Below are positions 6,170 through 13,163 of a stretch of DNA of 13,163 bases, in pieces. The DNA comes from an uncultured Collinsella sp. Its GTDB lineage: Bacteria > Actinomycetota > Coriobacteriia > Coriobacteriales > Coriobacteriaceae. The first letter of the stretch is position 1. Every line of letters starts with the position of its first letter. A program made the position numbers and the translations under genes. The notes below the pieces were generated by a model. That model searched no databases and had not been told where the DNA came from. It saw only the letters and a list, made by a program, of their open reading frames with translations. The stretch covers positions 1 to 13,163 of the forward strand of contig USHZ01000038.1 of NCBI GenBank assembly GCA_900554595.1, written 5' to 3'.

Positions 6170-6970
6170 ATGAGTGCAAATCCGCTGCTTTCCATCGAAG
6201 GTCTGACCGCCTCCGTGGACGAGAAGACCATCCTCCACAACGTCAACCTCAACGTCGCCGCTGGCGAGACCCACGTGCTGATGGGCCCCAACGGCGCCGG
6301 CAAGTCCACCCTCGGCCACCTGGTCATGGGCGACCCCGTCTACACCGTGCAGGACGGCCGCATCGTCTTTGACGGCCAGGACATCACCGAGCTCACCACC
6401 GACAAGCGCTCGCGCGCCGGCCTGTTCCTGAGCTTCCAGGCCCCGGTCGAGATCCCGGGCGTGCCGCTGTCGAGCTTTTTGCGCGCTAGCATCGCCGGCC
6501 GCCCCGGCCTGGAGATGAAGGGCAAGGAGTTCCGCCGTCGCGTCAAGGAGCTCGCGGCCGAGCTCAACATGGATACCGCCTACCTCAACCGTGAGCTGGG
6601 CGTGGGCTTCTCGGGCGGCGAGAAAAAGAAGGTCGAGATGCTCCAGCTCCTGCTGCTGCAGCCTAAGCTCGCCATCCTGGACGAAACCGACTCCGGCCTG
6701 GACGTCGACGCGCTTTCCACCGTCAGCCACGGCATGGACGCCTACCGCAAGAGCTGCGACGGCTCCATGCTCATCATCACGCACAACACGCGCATCCTGG
6801 AGCACCTGGATGTCGACCGCGTCCACGTTATGGTCAAGGGCCACATTGTGCGCGAGGACGACGCCTCGCTGATCCCCTGGATCGACAAGAACGGCTTTGA
6901 GACCTTCGAGCGCGAGGCCGCCGAGCAGCGCGCCCAGGCCGAGGCCGCCGCTGCCGAGCAGCAGGCGTAA
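6170..6970 (+). CDS. sufC: Fe-S cluster assembly ATPase SufC
   Basis: 266 residues. SufC is the cytosolic ABC-type ATPase that drives conformational change in the SufBCD scaffold complex. Visible motifs: Walker A GPNGAGKS (39-46), Q-loop LSFQAPVEIPGV (88-99) typical of SufC, signature GFSGGEKKK (146-154), Walker B LAILDETDSGLDVDAL (167-182) with the SufC-specific SGLD, and switch histidine H205 in IITHNTRIL. ATG 6170 is preferred over the in-frame ATG 6140 because AGAGAGGG lies about eight bases before 6170, nothing resembling an SD precedes 6140, and LLSIEGL then falls at residues 6-12 as in the family. The C-terminus ends in a Glu/Ala/Gln-rich tail (248-266). It is the first gene of a five-gene operon; sufB starts 12 bases after its stop. 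Confidence 0.96.
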   Translation: MSANPLLSIEGLTASVDEKTILHNVNLNVAAGETHVLMGPNGAGKSTLGHLVMGDPVYTVQDGRIVFDGQDITELTTDKRSRAGLFLSFQAPVEIPGVPLSSFLRASIAGRPGLEMKGKEFRRRVKELAAELNMDTAYLNRELGVGFSGGEKKKVEMLQLLLLQPKLAILDETDSGLDVDALSTVSHGMDAYRKSCDGSMLIITHNTRILEHLDVDRVHVMVKGHIVREDDASLIPWIDKNGFETFEREAAEQRAQAEAAAAEQQA

Positions 6971-6982
6971 AGGGGCGACGCA

Positions 6983-8395
6983 ATGACCAAGAACCGCACC
7001 GAGGTCGCGGACATCGACCGCAGCCTCTACGACTTCACCTATGGCGAGGAGGGTTTCGAGCGCCTCGACGCCGGCATCACGCCCGACATCGTGCGCGAGA
7101 TCAGTGCCAAGAAGGACGAGCCGCAGTGGATGCTCGACCTGCGCCTCAAGTCCCTCGAGATCTTTAACCGTTTCCCGGATCCGACGTGGGGCCCCTCCAT
7201 CGAGGGCCTGGACATGGACAACATCGTCACCTACGTCAAGCCCAACACCGACCAAAAGCACGACTGGGAGTCGGTGCCCGACGACATCAAGAACACCTTT
7301 GAGCGCCTGGGCATTCCCGAGGCCGAGCGCAGCTACCTGGCAGGCGTCGGCGCGCAGTACGACTCCGAGCTCGTCTACCACAACATGCAGGACACCGCGT
7401 CCAAGATGGGTATCGTCTACTCCGGCATTGAGGAGGCCCTGCACGACCCGCAGTGGGAGCCGCTCATCCACGAGAAGTTTATGACGCTCATCCCGCCCAC
7501 CGACCACAAGTTTGCGGCCCTGCACGGTGCCGTGTGGTCGGGCGGTTCGTTTGTCTACGTGCCCAAGGGCACCAAGCTCGATTTTCCGCTGCAGAGTTAC
7601 TTCCGCCTCAACGCCAAGGGCGCCGGCCAGTTTGAGCACACGCTCATCATCGTCGAGGACGATGCCGACCTGCACTTTATCGAGGGCTGCTCCGCGCCCA
7701 AGTACAACGTGGCAAACCTCCATGCCGGTGCCGTCGAGCTCTTTGTGGGCAAGCGTGCGCACCTGCGCTACTCGACCATCGAGAACTGGTCCAAGAACAT
7801 GTACAACCTCAACACCAAACGCGCGCGCGTGGACGAGGACGGCGACATCGAGTGGATCAGTGGCTCCTTCGGCAGCCACGTGGGCTACCTCTACCCCATG
7901 AGCGTGCTCAACGGCCGCCGCGCTCGCTCGAGCTTTACCGGCATCACCTTTGCCGGTGCCGGCCAGAACCTCGACACCGGCTGCAAAGTCGTGCTCAACG
8001 CGCCCGAGACCTCGGCGACCGTCGAGACCAAGGGCATCTCCAAGAGCGGCGGCATCCAGACCTTCCGCAGCTCCATCGTGGCCACGCCCAAGGCCGAGGG
8101 CTCCAAGGCAACCGTGAGCTGTCAGTCGCTCATGCTCGACGACCAAAGCCGCTCCGATACCATCCCCGCCATGGACATCCGCGCCAAGAACGTCGATATC
8201 GGCCACGAGGCCACCATCGGCCGCATCGGCGACGACAAGGTGTTCTACCTGATGAGCCGCGGTATCTCGGAGGAAGAGGCCCGCACCATGATCGTCAACG
8301 GCTTTGCCAACCCGGTCTCCAAGGAGTTGCCGCTGGAGTACGCCGTCGAGATGAACAACCTGATCAAGCTCGAGATGGAAGGAGCGATCGGATAA
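6983..8395 (+). CDS. sufB: Fe-S cluster assembly scaffold protein SufB
   Basis: 470 residues, a usual SufB length. SufB forms the SufBC2D complex, receives persulfide sulfur from SufS/SufU and is where the nascent cluster is built. The right-handed beta-helix core runs from about residue 170 to 440. FIEGCSAPKYN (232-242, C236) is the conserved cysteine region near the sulfur entry site, CQSLMLDDQSRSDTIP (380-395, C380) and GHEATIGRIGDDKVFYLMSRG (407-427) are the family signature. The extra cysteine that E. coli SufB has just after its FPYIE segment is Ile here, as in Gram-positive SufB. The SD AAAGGGG lies 8-9 bases before the ATG. The C-terminal EYAVEMNNLIKLEMEGAIG is typical. The stop overlaps the sufD start by one base (TAATG), which implies translational coupling. 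Confidence 0.97.
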   Translation: MTKNRTEVADIDRSLYDFTYGEEGFERLDAGITPDIVREISAKKDEPQWMLDLRLKSLEIFNRFPDPTWGPSIEGLDMDNIVTYVKPNTDQKHDWESVPDDIKNTFERLGIPEAERSYLAGVGAQYDSELVYHNMQDTASKMGIVYSGIEEALHDPQWEPLIHEKFMTLIPPTDHKFAALHGAVWSGGSFVYVPKGTKLDFPLQSYFRLNAKGAGQFEHTLIIVEDDADLHFIEGCSAPKYNVANLHAGAVELFVGKRAHLRYSTIENWSKNMYNLNTKRARVDEDGDIEWISGSFGSHVGYLYPMSVLNGRRARSSFTGITFAGAGQNLDTGCKVVLNAPETSATVETKGISKSGGIQTFRSSIVATPKAEGSKATVSCQSLMLDDQSRSDTIPAMDIRAKNVDIGHEATIGRIGDDKVFYLMSRGISEEEARTMIVNGFANPVSKELPLEYAVEMNNLIKLEMEGAIG

Positions 8396-9666
8396 TGAAA
8401 CAGACCACGAACACCGCTGCAACCACGCTCGAGCAGGTTAATGCGATGCCTGCCGCCACTTGGGGCTGGCTCAAGATGAATCAGACCAAGCTCGAGCTTT
8501 CCGACGAGCTTGCCACCGCTCCCGCCGAGGCAGTTGAGGTCGAGGGTTTGGACGAGCAGTTTGCCGGCTCGGCCGACGCCTTCGACGCTGCCATGGAAGC
8601 CATGGCCGAGCGCTTCCCCGAGCGCCGCGCATCTGCCCCCGGCGACCCCGCCGACCGAGCCCGCATCACGCCCGAGACCGAGCTCGACGTGCCCGCCACC
8701 TCTGTCTACCAGGCCGGCGCTATCAAGCTCGAGGAGGAACTCTCCCCCGCCGAGGCCTTCGAGACCGGCATGGGCGAGGCTGCCTACACCTATCTGGCCG
8801 ACAACGCTGCCAAGCGCATCGTCATCGACGTGCCCGCCTATCAGCACGCCACGGTTACCGTGCGCGTTAGCGGCATCGACGCAGCGGCTACGATTGCCGC
8901 CATCGATGCCGTCGCCCGTCCGCAGGCAACACTCGACCTGCAGATCGCCCTGGACTCCCCCGATGCCGGCGAAGGCGTCGTGGGTTCTGTGCTGCGCGTG
9001 TGCGCCCACGATTACGCCACCGTCAACGTGACCTGCACGCAGGCGCTCGACGATAGCTGGATCGCGCTCGACGACACCGGTCTATTCCTGGACGAGGGCG
9101 CGCGCGTCAACGTGCAGCACACCGTCCTGGGTGCCGGCGCCAGCGCCACCGGCCTTGCTGGCGACCTGCTGGGCGACACCGCCAAGGTGACGATCGATAC
9201 CGACTACCTGGGCGCCCGCGAGCAGGTGCGCGACTTTAACTACGAGCTGCGCCACCGAGGCCGCAAGACCGAGTGCGAGATCGACGCCAACGGTGTGCTG
9301 ACCGGCACGTCCAAGAAGGTCTACCGCGGCACCATCGACCTCGTGCACGGCTGCAAGGGCGCCGTCGGCACCGAGCGCGAAACCGTGCTGCTGGCCAACA
9401 AGGGTGTCGACAACAAGACCGTCCCCGTCATCCTGTGCGACGAGGACGACGTCGCCGGCAACCACGGCGCCACCATCGGCCACGTCCGCGACGAGCAGCT
9501 GTTCTACCTCGCCTGTCGCGGCCTTGACCAAAACGCCGCCGAGGATCTTTTCATTCGCGCCAAGCTGGAGGACGCCGCGCTTTCCGCCACCGATGAGCGC
9601 ACCCGCGCCGCCGTCGTCCGCCTGGGCAACAACCTGATCGATAACTTTGAAGAGGAGCTCGCATGA
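8395..9666 (+). CDS. sufD: Fe-S cluster assembly protein SufD
   Basis: 423 residues. SufD is the SufB paralogue of the SufBC2D scaffold and is needed mainly for iron loading. An N-terminal helical part contains the family-typical TWGWLKMNQTKL (22-33). The beta-helix part ends with HRGRKTECEIDANGVLTGTSKKVYRGTI (287-314) and the signature NHGATIGHVRDEQLFYLACRGLDQNAAEDLF (356-386), in which H357 matches the conserved histidine at the SufB-SufD interface. ATG 8395 overlaps the sufB stop (TAATG) and GGAAGGAG lies 10 bases upstream. The open frame extends much further upstream, but that part lies over sufB. Its sequence is more divergent and Ala/Asp-rich than SufB, as usual for actinobacterial SufD. 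The last four bases overlap the sufS start (ATGA). Confidence 0.94.
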   Translation: MKQTTNTAATTLEQVNAMPAATWGWLKMNQTKLELSDELATAPAEAVEVEGLDEQFAGSADAFDAAMEAMAERFPERRASAPGDPADRARITPETELDVPATSVYQAGAIKLEEELSPAEAFETGMGEAAYTYLADNAAKRIVIDVPAYQHATVTVRVSGIDAAATIAAIDAVARPQATLDLQIALDSPDAGEGVVGSVLRVCAHDYATVNVTCTQALDDSWIALDDTGLFLDEGARVNVQHTVLGAGASATGLAGDLLGDTAKVTIDTDYLGAREQVRDFNYELRHRGRKTECEIDANGVLTGTSKKVYRGTIDLVHGCKGAVGTERETVLLANKGVDNKTVPVILCDEDDVAGNHGATIGHVRDEQLFYLACRGLDQNAAEDLFIRAKLEDAALSATDERTRAAVVRLGNNLIDNFEEELA

Positions 9667-10988
9667 TCGACACCGAGCACGTTAAATGCGATACCTGCAC
9701 AGCACCGGAGCCTATGGTGCTCGACGCCAGCGACGAGGCTTCGCGCGGCTGGCCCACCGTAGACATCGAGACCAACCCCTACAAGGCGCAGTTCCCGCTC
9801 TTCCAGCAGCACCCCGAGATCGCCTTCCTCGATAGCGCCGCCACCGCACAGCGCCCCGCCTGCGTGCTCGACGCCGAACGCGACTTCTATCAGCGCATGA
9901 ACGCCAACCCCCTGCGTGGCCTGTACTCGCTGTCCGTCGAGGCCACCGAGGCTATCGCGAAGGTTCGCCAGCAGATCGCCGACCTCATCGGCGCCGCCCA
10001 GGCCAACGAAGTCGTCTTCACCCGCAACACCAGCGAGTCGCTCAACCTGGTCGCCAAGAGCTTTGCACCCACGGTGCTGGAGCCCGGCGACGAGGTCGTC
10101 ATCACCATCATGGAGCACCACTCCAACCTGATTCCGTGGCAGCAGGTCTGCCGCGAGACCGGCGCCAAGCTCGTCTACCTCTACCCCACCAAGACCGGCC
10201 AACTCACCACCGAGGAAGTGCTTGCCAAGGTTGGCCCCAAGACCAAGATTCTGGCCGTGGGTCAGGTCTCTAACGTTCTGGGCGTCGAGAATCCGGTCAA
10301 GAACCTCGGCAAGCTCGTGCACAAGTATGGCGGCTATCTTGTCGTCGACGGCGCGCAGTCGCTGCCGCACATGCCGGTCAACGTGGCCGATCTGGGCGCC
10401 GACTTCTTTGCCTTTAGCGCGCACAAGGCCATGGGCCCCATGGGCATCGGCGTGCTGTGGGGCAAGATGGACCTGCTCAACGCCATGCCGCCCATGCTCA
10501 CCGGCGGCGAGATGATCGATTCGGTCACCGAGCAGGACGCCGTCTGGGCGCCCGTCCCCGAGAAGTTCGAGGCCGGCACGCAGGACGCCGCCGGCATCTT
10601 CGCCACAGGCGCCGCCCTCGACTACCTCGTCAACACGGTTGGCTACGAAAACATCCAGGCCCGTGAGCAGGCACTCGTCCACTACCTGATGGGCGAGCTC
10701 ATGCAGCTCGACTTTGTCCAGATCATCGGCTCAATCTATTGGGACAATCATCACGGCGTCGTCAGCTTTAATGTCAAGGGCATCCACCCGCACGACGTCG
10801 CGAGCATCATGGACATGGACGGCGTGTGCATCCGCGCCGGCCACCACTGCGCACAGCCGCTGCTTACCTGGCTTGGCGTCGAGAACCTCGCCTGCTGCCG
10901 CGCCAGCGTGGCCTTCTACAACGACAAGGCCGACATCGATAAGTTCATCGCCGGACTGCATCACGTTTGGAGCACGTTCAATGGGTAA
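9663..10988 (+). CDS. sufS: Cysteine desulfurase SufS (group II)
   Basis: 441 residues. A PLP enzyme that takes sulfur from L-cysteine, forms a cysteine persulfide and passes it to SufU. Seen in sequence: FLDSAATAQRP (55-65), the stacking histidine region ITIMEHHSNLIPW (147-159), the cofactor Asp in VVDGAQS (227-233), the Schiff-base lysine K255 in FSAHKAMGPMGIG, and the active-site C396 in RAGHHCAQPLLTW, the SufS-type short loop. The start ATGA overlaps the sufD stop and GGAG lies five bases before it. Counting from that start, about 35 residues (MIDTEHVKCDTC and onward) precede the usual SufS beginning, with a C9-x2-C12 pair. Adjacent cysteines C411-C412 lie near the C-terminus. The gene overlaps sufU by 8 bases. 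Confidence 0.96.
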   Translation: MIDTEHVKCDTCTAPEPMVLDASDEASRGWPTVDIETNPYKAQFPLFQQHPEIAFLDSAATAQRPACVLDAERDFYQRMNANPLRGLYSLSVEATEAIAKVRQQIADLIGAAQANEVVFTRNTSESLNLVAKSFAPTVLEPGDEVVITIMEHHSNLIPWQQVCRETGAKLVYLYPTKTGQLTTEEVLAKVGPKTKILAVGQVSNVLGVENPVKNLGKLVHKYGGYLVVDGAQSLPHMPVNVADLGADFFAFSAHKAMGPMGIGVLWGKMDLLNAMPPMLTGGEMIDSVTEQDAVWAPVPEKFEAGTQDAAGIFATGAALDYLVNTVGYENIQAREQALVHYLMGELMQLDFVQIIGSIYWDNHHGVVSFNVKGIHPHDVASIMDMDGVCIRAGHHCAQPLLTWLGVENLACCRASVAFYNDKADIDKFIAGLHHVWSTFNG

Positions 10989-11415
10989 TCTGTACACCTC
11001 CACCACGTTTATGGAGCACAACTCGCACCCCGACTACAAGTACGAGATGGATGCCCCCACGCACGAGCACGACGGCATCAACCCCAGCTGCGGCGACGAG
11101 CTCACCTTGCAGCTGCGTGTCGAGAACGGCGTTATCGAGGAAGCCTCGTTTACTGGCCACGGCTGCGCCATCAGCCAGGCCAGTGCCGACATCATGGCCG
11201 ACCTCATCACCGGCGAGACGGTCGAGGAGGCACGCCGCCTGGCCGGGCTCTTCCTGGCTATGATCCGCGGCGAGCAGCTCTCCGAGGAGGACCTGGAAGA
11301 CCTGGACGAGGCCGCCCAGCTCCAAGACATCTCGCACATGCCCGCCCGCGTCAAGTGCGCCGAGCTCGCCTGGCGCACCCTCGACGGCATGCTCGAGGGG
11401 CAAGCTAACCAGTAG
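10981..11415 (+). CDS. sufU: Zinc-dependent sulfurtransferase SufU
   Basis: 144 residues. SufU is the sulfur acceptor and transfer protein that activates SufS in Gram-positive bacteria; it is IscU-like but binds zinc and is not a scaffold. The four expected ligands are visible: C37 and D39 in NPSCGDEL (34-41), C62 in FTGHGCAISQASAD (57-70) and C126 in RVKCAELAW (123-131). The insertion of about 18-20 residues that separates SufU from IscU corresponds to the acidic LAMIRGEQLSEEDLEDLDEAAQL region (92-114). ATG 10981 is preferred over ATG 11011 because LY at residues 4-5 matches the family start and GGAG lies eight bases before it. Overlap with sufS supports coupled translation. It is the last operon gene, with a strong terminator 28 bases after the stop. 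Confidence 0.95.
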   Translation: MGNLYTSTTFMEHNSHPDYKYEMDAPTHEHDGINPSCGDELTLQLRVENGVIEEASFTGHGCAISQASADIMADLITGETVEEARRLAGLFLAMIRGEQLSEEDLEDLDEAAQLQDISHMPARVKCAELAWRTLDGMLEGQANQ

Positions 11416-11443
11416 CGGATGCCCCAGATCAAAGGGTTTGATT

Positions 11444-11477
11444 GCCGAGCCGCCCAATACGGGTGGCTCGGCTTTTT
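11444..11477 (+). terminator. Intrinsic terminator of the suf operon
   Basis: GCCGAGCC pairs with GGCTCGGC, extended inward by a G-T pair and CCC/GGG to a 12-bp stem with an AATAC loop, followed directly by TTTTT. Nothing points leftward into it, so it serves sufCBDSU. Confidence 0.93.
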
Positions 11478-11679
11478 CATAACGCCTCGGACACACAAAG
11501 TCCGCGCGCCCGGCGCCCCGTCTGTCATTTACTGCACTGCCAGCTGCGAGCACGGACGTTTTCCACGATACCAAAGGCTAGCGGCAGAGCCACGGGCACG
11601 CCATGCAATGTGCCAAGCCAGTCCTGCTGGGCTTCGGAACGCCTCGCGCCTACCGCGGAAGGGTACCATAGGATGCGGC

Positions 11680-11704
11680 GTGCATTTTTGCGAGTATTCA
11701 GCAT
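11680..11704 (+). repeat. 25-base repeat element, copy A
   Basis: GTGCA, five T, GC, then GAGTATTCAGCAT. It aligns with copy B on the other strand at 11889-11913, allowing one compensating indel in the middle. The conserved ends are GTGCA and GAGTWTTCARCAT, and both copies are preceded by a GC-rich GSCG just outside. Confidence 0.5.
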
Positions 11705-11888
11705 GCCAAGTTGCGTGCATAAGCATCGAAAGCGTTAATCAACGCCTCCAGGCACCTTTATATAGCGTTTTAGAACAAACATCGCGGTCTGACGGGGCTC
11801 AGACATGTGCTTCGGGGGCGCATCGACAGGCATAAATAACTTCGGAACCCGTATGTTGCAAGATTGCGGCGCTGCCGAAAGCGCCACG

Positions 11889-11913
11889 ATGTTGAAAACT
11901 CCGCTTTTTGCAC
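11889..11913 (-). repeat. 25-base repeat element, copy B (inverted)
   Basis: Read on the minus strand: GTGCA, four A, GCG, then GAGTTTTCAACAT. It differs from copy A mainly in A-run versus T-run, with two or three substitutions in the second half. The two copies face each other across about 185 bases. They could be a regulatory motif, a REP-like element or the ends of a small mobile unit. Confidence 0.5.
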
Positions 11914-12072
11914 GGCGTGGACGGGGGTAGGCGCGGGCAAAACCGAGCGGAGCCGTAATTTTATGCATGACGGCAGTCGTTCTATGCAAATTAAGAAACG
12001 CAGTTACCGTACCAAGCTTTTGAACGTTGGTTGTGGCGTATGGACGACCCCAGCTGCGGTGCACAGGCAGCT

Positions 12073-12876
12073 CTACATCACGATTCCGCCAGTCCGCATT
12101 GCCGCCCCCGCGCGTGCCCGCACAATACGAGAAACGGTACTTTTGCCAATCCCCGTATACCGCTCTATCTGACGCACAGTAAAACCGGCATCGCGTAATT
12201 CAAGAATAACGACGTTGCGCTGCGCCGACGGTGCGGCTTTAACCCCGTGGAGTGGAACCCCGAGCCCCTTCGCCAACTTTTCGGCAAAGGCGTGCCGCTC
12301 CCACTCCGTCTCTTTCATATCACACAGCGCTGGCTCGCCGCCGTCGGGCGCCGAAAGCGAACAGGCAATAAAGCCCTCGGCAGAACCAAAAAGCTCAAGC
12401 ACGCAAGAAGAATCGGAAAATCCCCTCGTCATATCGTTGTCATAGGCCCGTAGATACTCGGCAAAACTGCTCCACGGATAGCGCTCGATCAGAGCAATAC
12501 CCGCCTCCTGTGGATCAGCGTGTACAGAGCGAATAGCCTCCATCACCTGCCAGTCGGTATCTAGCGAGCGGCGTTCAAAACGGTCCCGAAACAGGCAGCC
12601 CGATCGCCCGGTACGCTTGTTGAACCGACGGGCGTACGTCAAAAGCAGTCGTTGCATCGCCGCGCTCATCGCGTCCTCATAATCCGCGAGTACCAGGTGA
12701 ACATGGTTGCTCATAAGGCACCACGCCAAGACCGTCACACCGGCATCGCGGCAGCAGTCGCGCATCAGCTCCAAAAACTCCCACCGGTCGTCATCGGTCT
12801 CAAAGATGAGCTGTTTTCCGATGCCACGGGCCGAAACACGGTAAAAGCCGGTGACCGTTCTCCAAACGCGCTGCAC
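12073..12876 (-). CDS. Y1 (HUH) REP-associated-type transposase with C-terminal helix-turn-helix
   Basis: 267 residues from GTG 12876, chosen because GAAGGGAG lies four bases upstream and FYRVSARGIGKQLIF (11-25) then falls at the usual place; a GTG at 12921 would add 15 residues without an SD. The N-terminal Y1 domain has the HUH metal pair H58-V-H60 in SNHVHLVL (56-63), the candidate catalytic tyrosine Y81 in LLTYARRFNKRTGRSGCLFRDRFERR (78-103), and WSSFAEYL (135-142), a common RAYT-family feature. Residues about 222-255 (ILELRDAGFTVRQIERYTGIGKSTVSRIV) are a helix-turn-helix. Such single-copy, possibly domesticated transposases nick single-stranded DNA at hairpin repeats. No IS200-type partner (TnpB) or clear terminal repeats were seen, so this is not a complete IS605-type element. 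It appears intact. Confidence 0.85.
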   Translation of the reverse strand: MQRVWRTVTGFYRVSARGIGKQLIFETDDDRWEFLELMRDCCRDAGVTVLAWCLMSNHVHLVLADYEDAMSAAMQRLLLTYARRFNKRTGRSGCLFRDRFERRSLDTDWQVMEAIRSVHADPQEAGIALIERYPWSSFAEYLRAYDNDMTRGFSDSSCVLELFGSAEGFIACSLSAPDGGEPALCDMKETEWERHAFAEKLAKGLGVPLHGVKAAPSAQRNVVILELRDAGFTVRQIERYTGIGKSTVSRIVRARAGAAMRTGGIVM

Positions 12877-13163
12877 GGCACTCCCTTCAGCGGGATCAAC
12901 TTGCGCCTTCCAATACACCACGATTGAAACGTGCCATCAAAACATTCACGCAAAACAATACACTCGCGCGGCCAAAGGCAGTAAGCAGGCGGCGAACGGC
13001 ACCGTTGCAACAGGTCAACCCCTGCAACGCTTACAAGAGCTGACCAAAAGCTTGCCCAAGACGGACCCCCTCTACGGAAGTTCGCGACCACAGAACATAG
13101 AGTTAAATCGTTTCAATTGAAAGTTCCGCGCTTCTCGCTACGAAAACTGAGCCGTTCGCCGAA
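12877..13163. other. Upstream region of the transposase, no recognisable gene
   Basis: No frame here has a credible start and product. A hairpin CGTTGCA/TGCAACG (13003-13009 with 13023-13029) and a perfect 12-base palindrome TTTCAATTGAAA (13111-13122) are present. ATTGAAACG at 12923-12931 recurs inverted as CGTTTCAAT at 13109-13117, enclosing about 177 bases. No promoter for the minus-strand transposase could be assigned with confidence. Confidence 0.4.

Larger units (their letters stand above)
11478..12072. other. 600-base region without a recognisable gene
   Basis: Between the suf terminator and the transposase stop there is no open frame with a credible start, SD and recognisable product. 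The longest frame (12064-11735, minus, 109 residues) has no SD or known motif. What is visible: a small stem CGGAC/GTCCG (11487-11503), the two 25-base repeat copies described separately, a 6-bp hairpin GGCGCT/AGCGCC (11868-11885), and GCGTT-aatc-AACGC near 11734-11747. The stretch is likely non-coding sequence with repeats, perhaps linked to the neighbouring Y1 transposase. Confidence 0.45.

Noticed and set aside
6122..8422. Very long open frame (766 codons) on the minus strand antisense to sufC-sufB
   Set aside because: It is opposite two clearly conserved genes, has His/Leu/Val/Ala-rich composition typical of the complement of GC-rich coding DNA, and shows no domain or SD.
9504..10682. Long minus-strand open frame antisense to sufD-sufS
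   Set aside because: Same reason: complement of GC-rich codons, no recognisable motif; the plus strand carries unmistakable SufS.
11735..12064. 109-codon minus-strand frame in the intergenic region
   Set aside because: No SD, no motif, and it crosses repeat copy B and a hairpin; coding use looks unlikely.
13109..13122. CRISPR-like GTTTCAAT word and palindrome near the right edge
   Set aside because: No regularly spaced repeats of 23-40 bases exist in the window and no cas gene is present; two isolated 9-base matches are not an array.

Overview
The window looks like a chromosomal segment of a GC-rich Gram-positive gut actinobacterium, most likely a Coriobacteriia member such as Collinsella. 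This is inferred from the suf gene order C-B-D-S-U with a divergent Rrf2 regulator, a sortase-type surface protein, high G+C at third codon positions and the DUF1703-type AAA protein. No database search was possible, so the genus is a guess.

Layout, left to right. (1) Positions 1-1810 are an envelope/polysaccharide region. It holds the first 45 codons of an exported protein (minus strand), whose leader has a long inverted repeat overlapping the Shine-Dalgarno (SD) site and a run of ten G. Next come two family-2 glycosyltransferase genes that point away from each other and both seem to lack their 5' ends at a junction near 1124-1203. (2) Positions 1835-3631 (minus) encode an AAA-ATPase-like/PD-(D/E)XK protein whose key motifs are degenerate. 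(3) Positions 3833-5419 (minus) encode a secreted, wall-anchored protein with a probable lysozyme-like domain, a long acidic Ser/Gly/Asp linker and an MPKTG sorting signal. (4) Positions 5558-11477 form the iron-sulfur assembly locus. A three-cysteine Rrf2 regulator is read leftward. sufC, sufB, sufD, sufS and sufU are read rightward with very short gaps or overlaps and end at a strong intrinsic terminator. The shared intergenic region holds a close match to the IscR type-1 operator. (5) Positions 11478-13163 hold a 600-base non-coding stretch with two diverged inverted copies of a 25-base element, then a Y1 (REP-associated type) transposase with a C-terminal helix-turn-helix on the minus strand, then a gene-free right edge.

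How the genes work together: SufS with SufU mobilises sulfur from cysteine, SufBCD is the scaffold and ATPase on which clusters are built, and the Rrf2 protein probably senses cluster supply and controls both its own gene and the operon. The other genes look functionally independent. No wholly new multi-gene system is evident. The observations most worth following are the SD-sequestering hairpin with its G tract, the double 5' truncation of the glycosyltransferases, the degenerate AAA protein, the Suf operator and the repeat pair next to the transposase.
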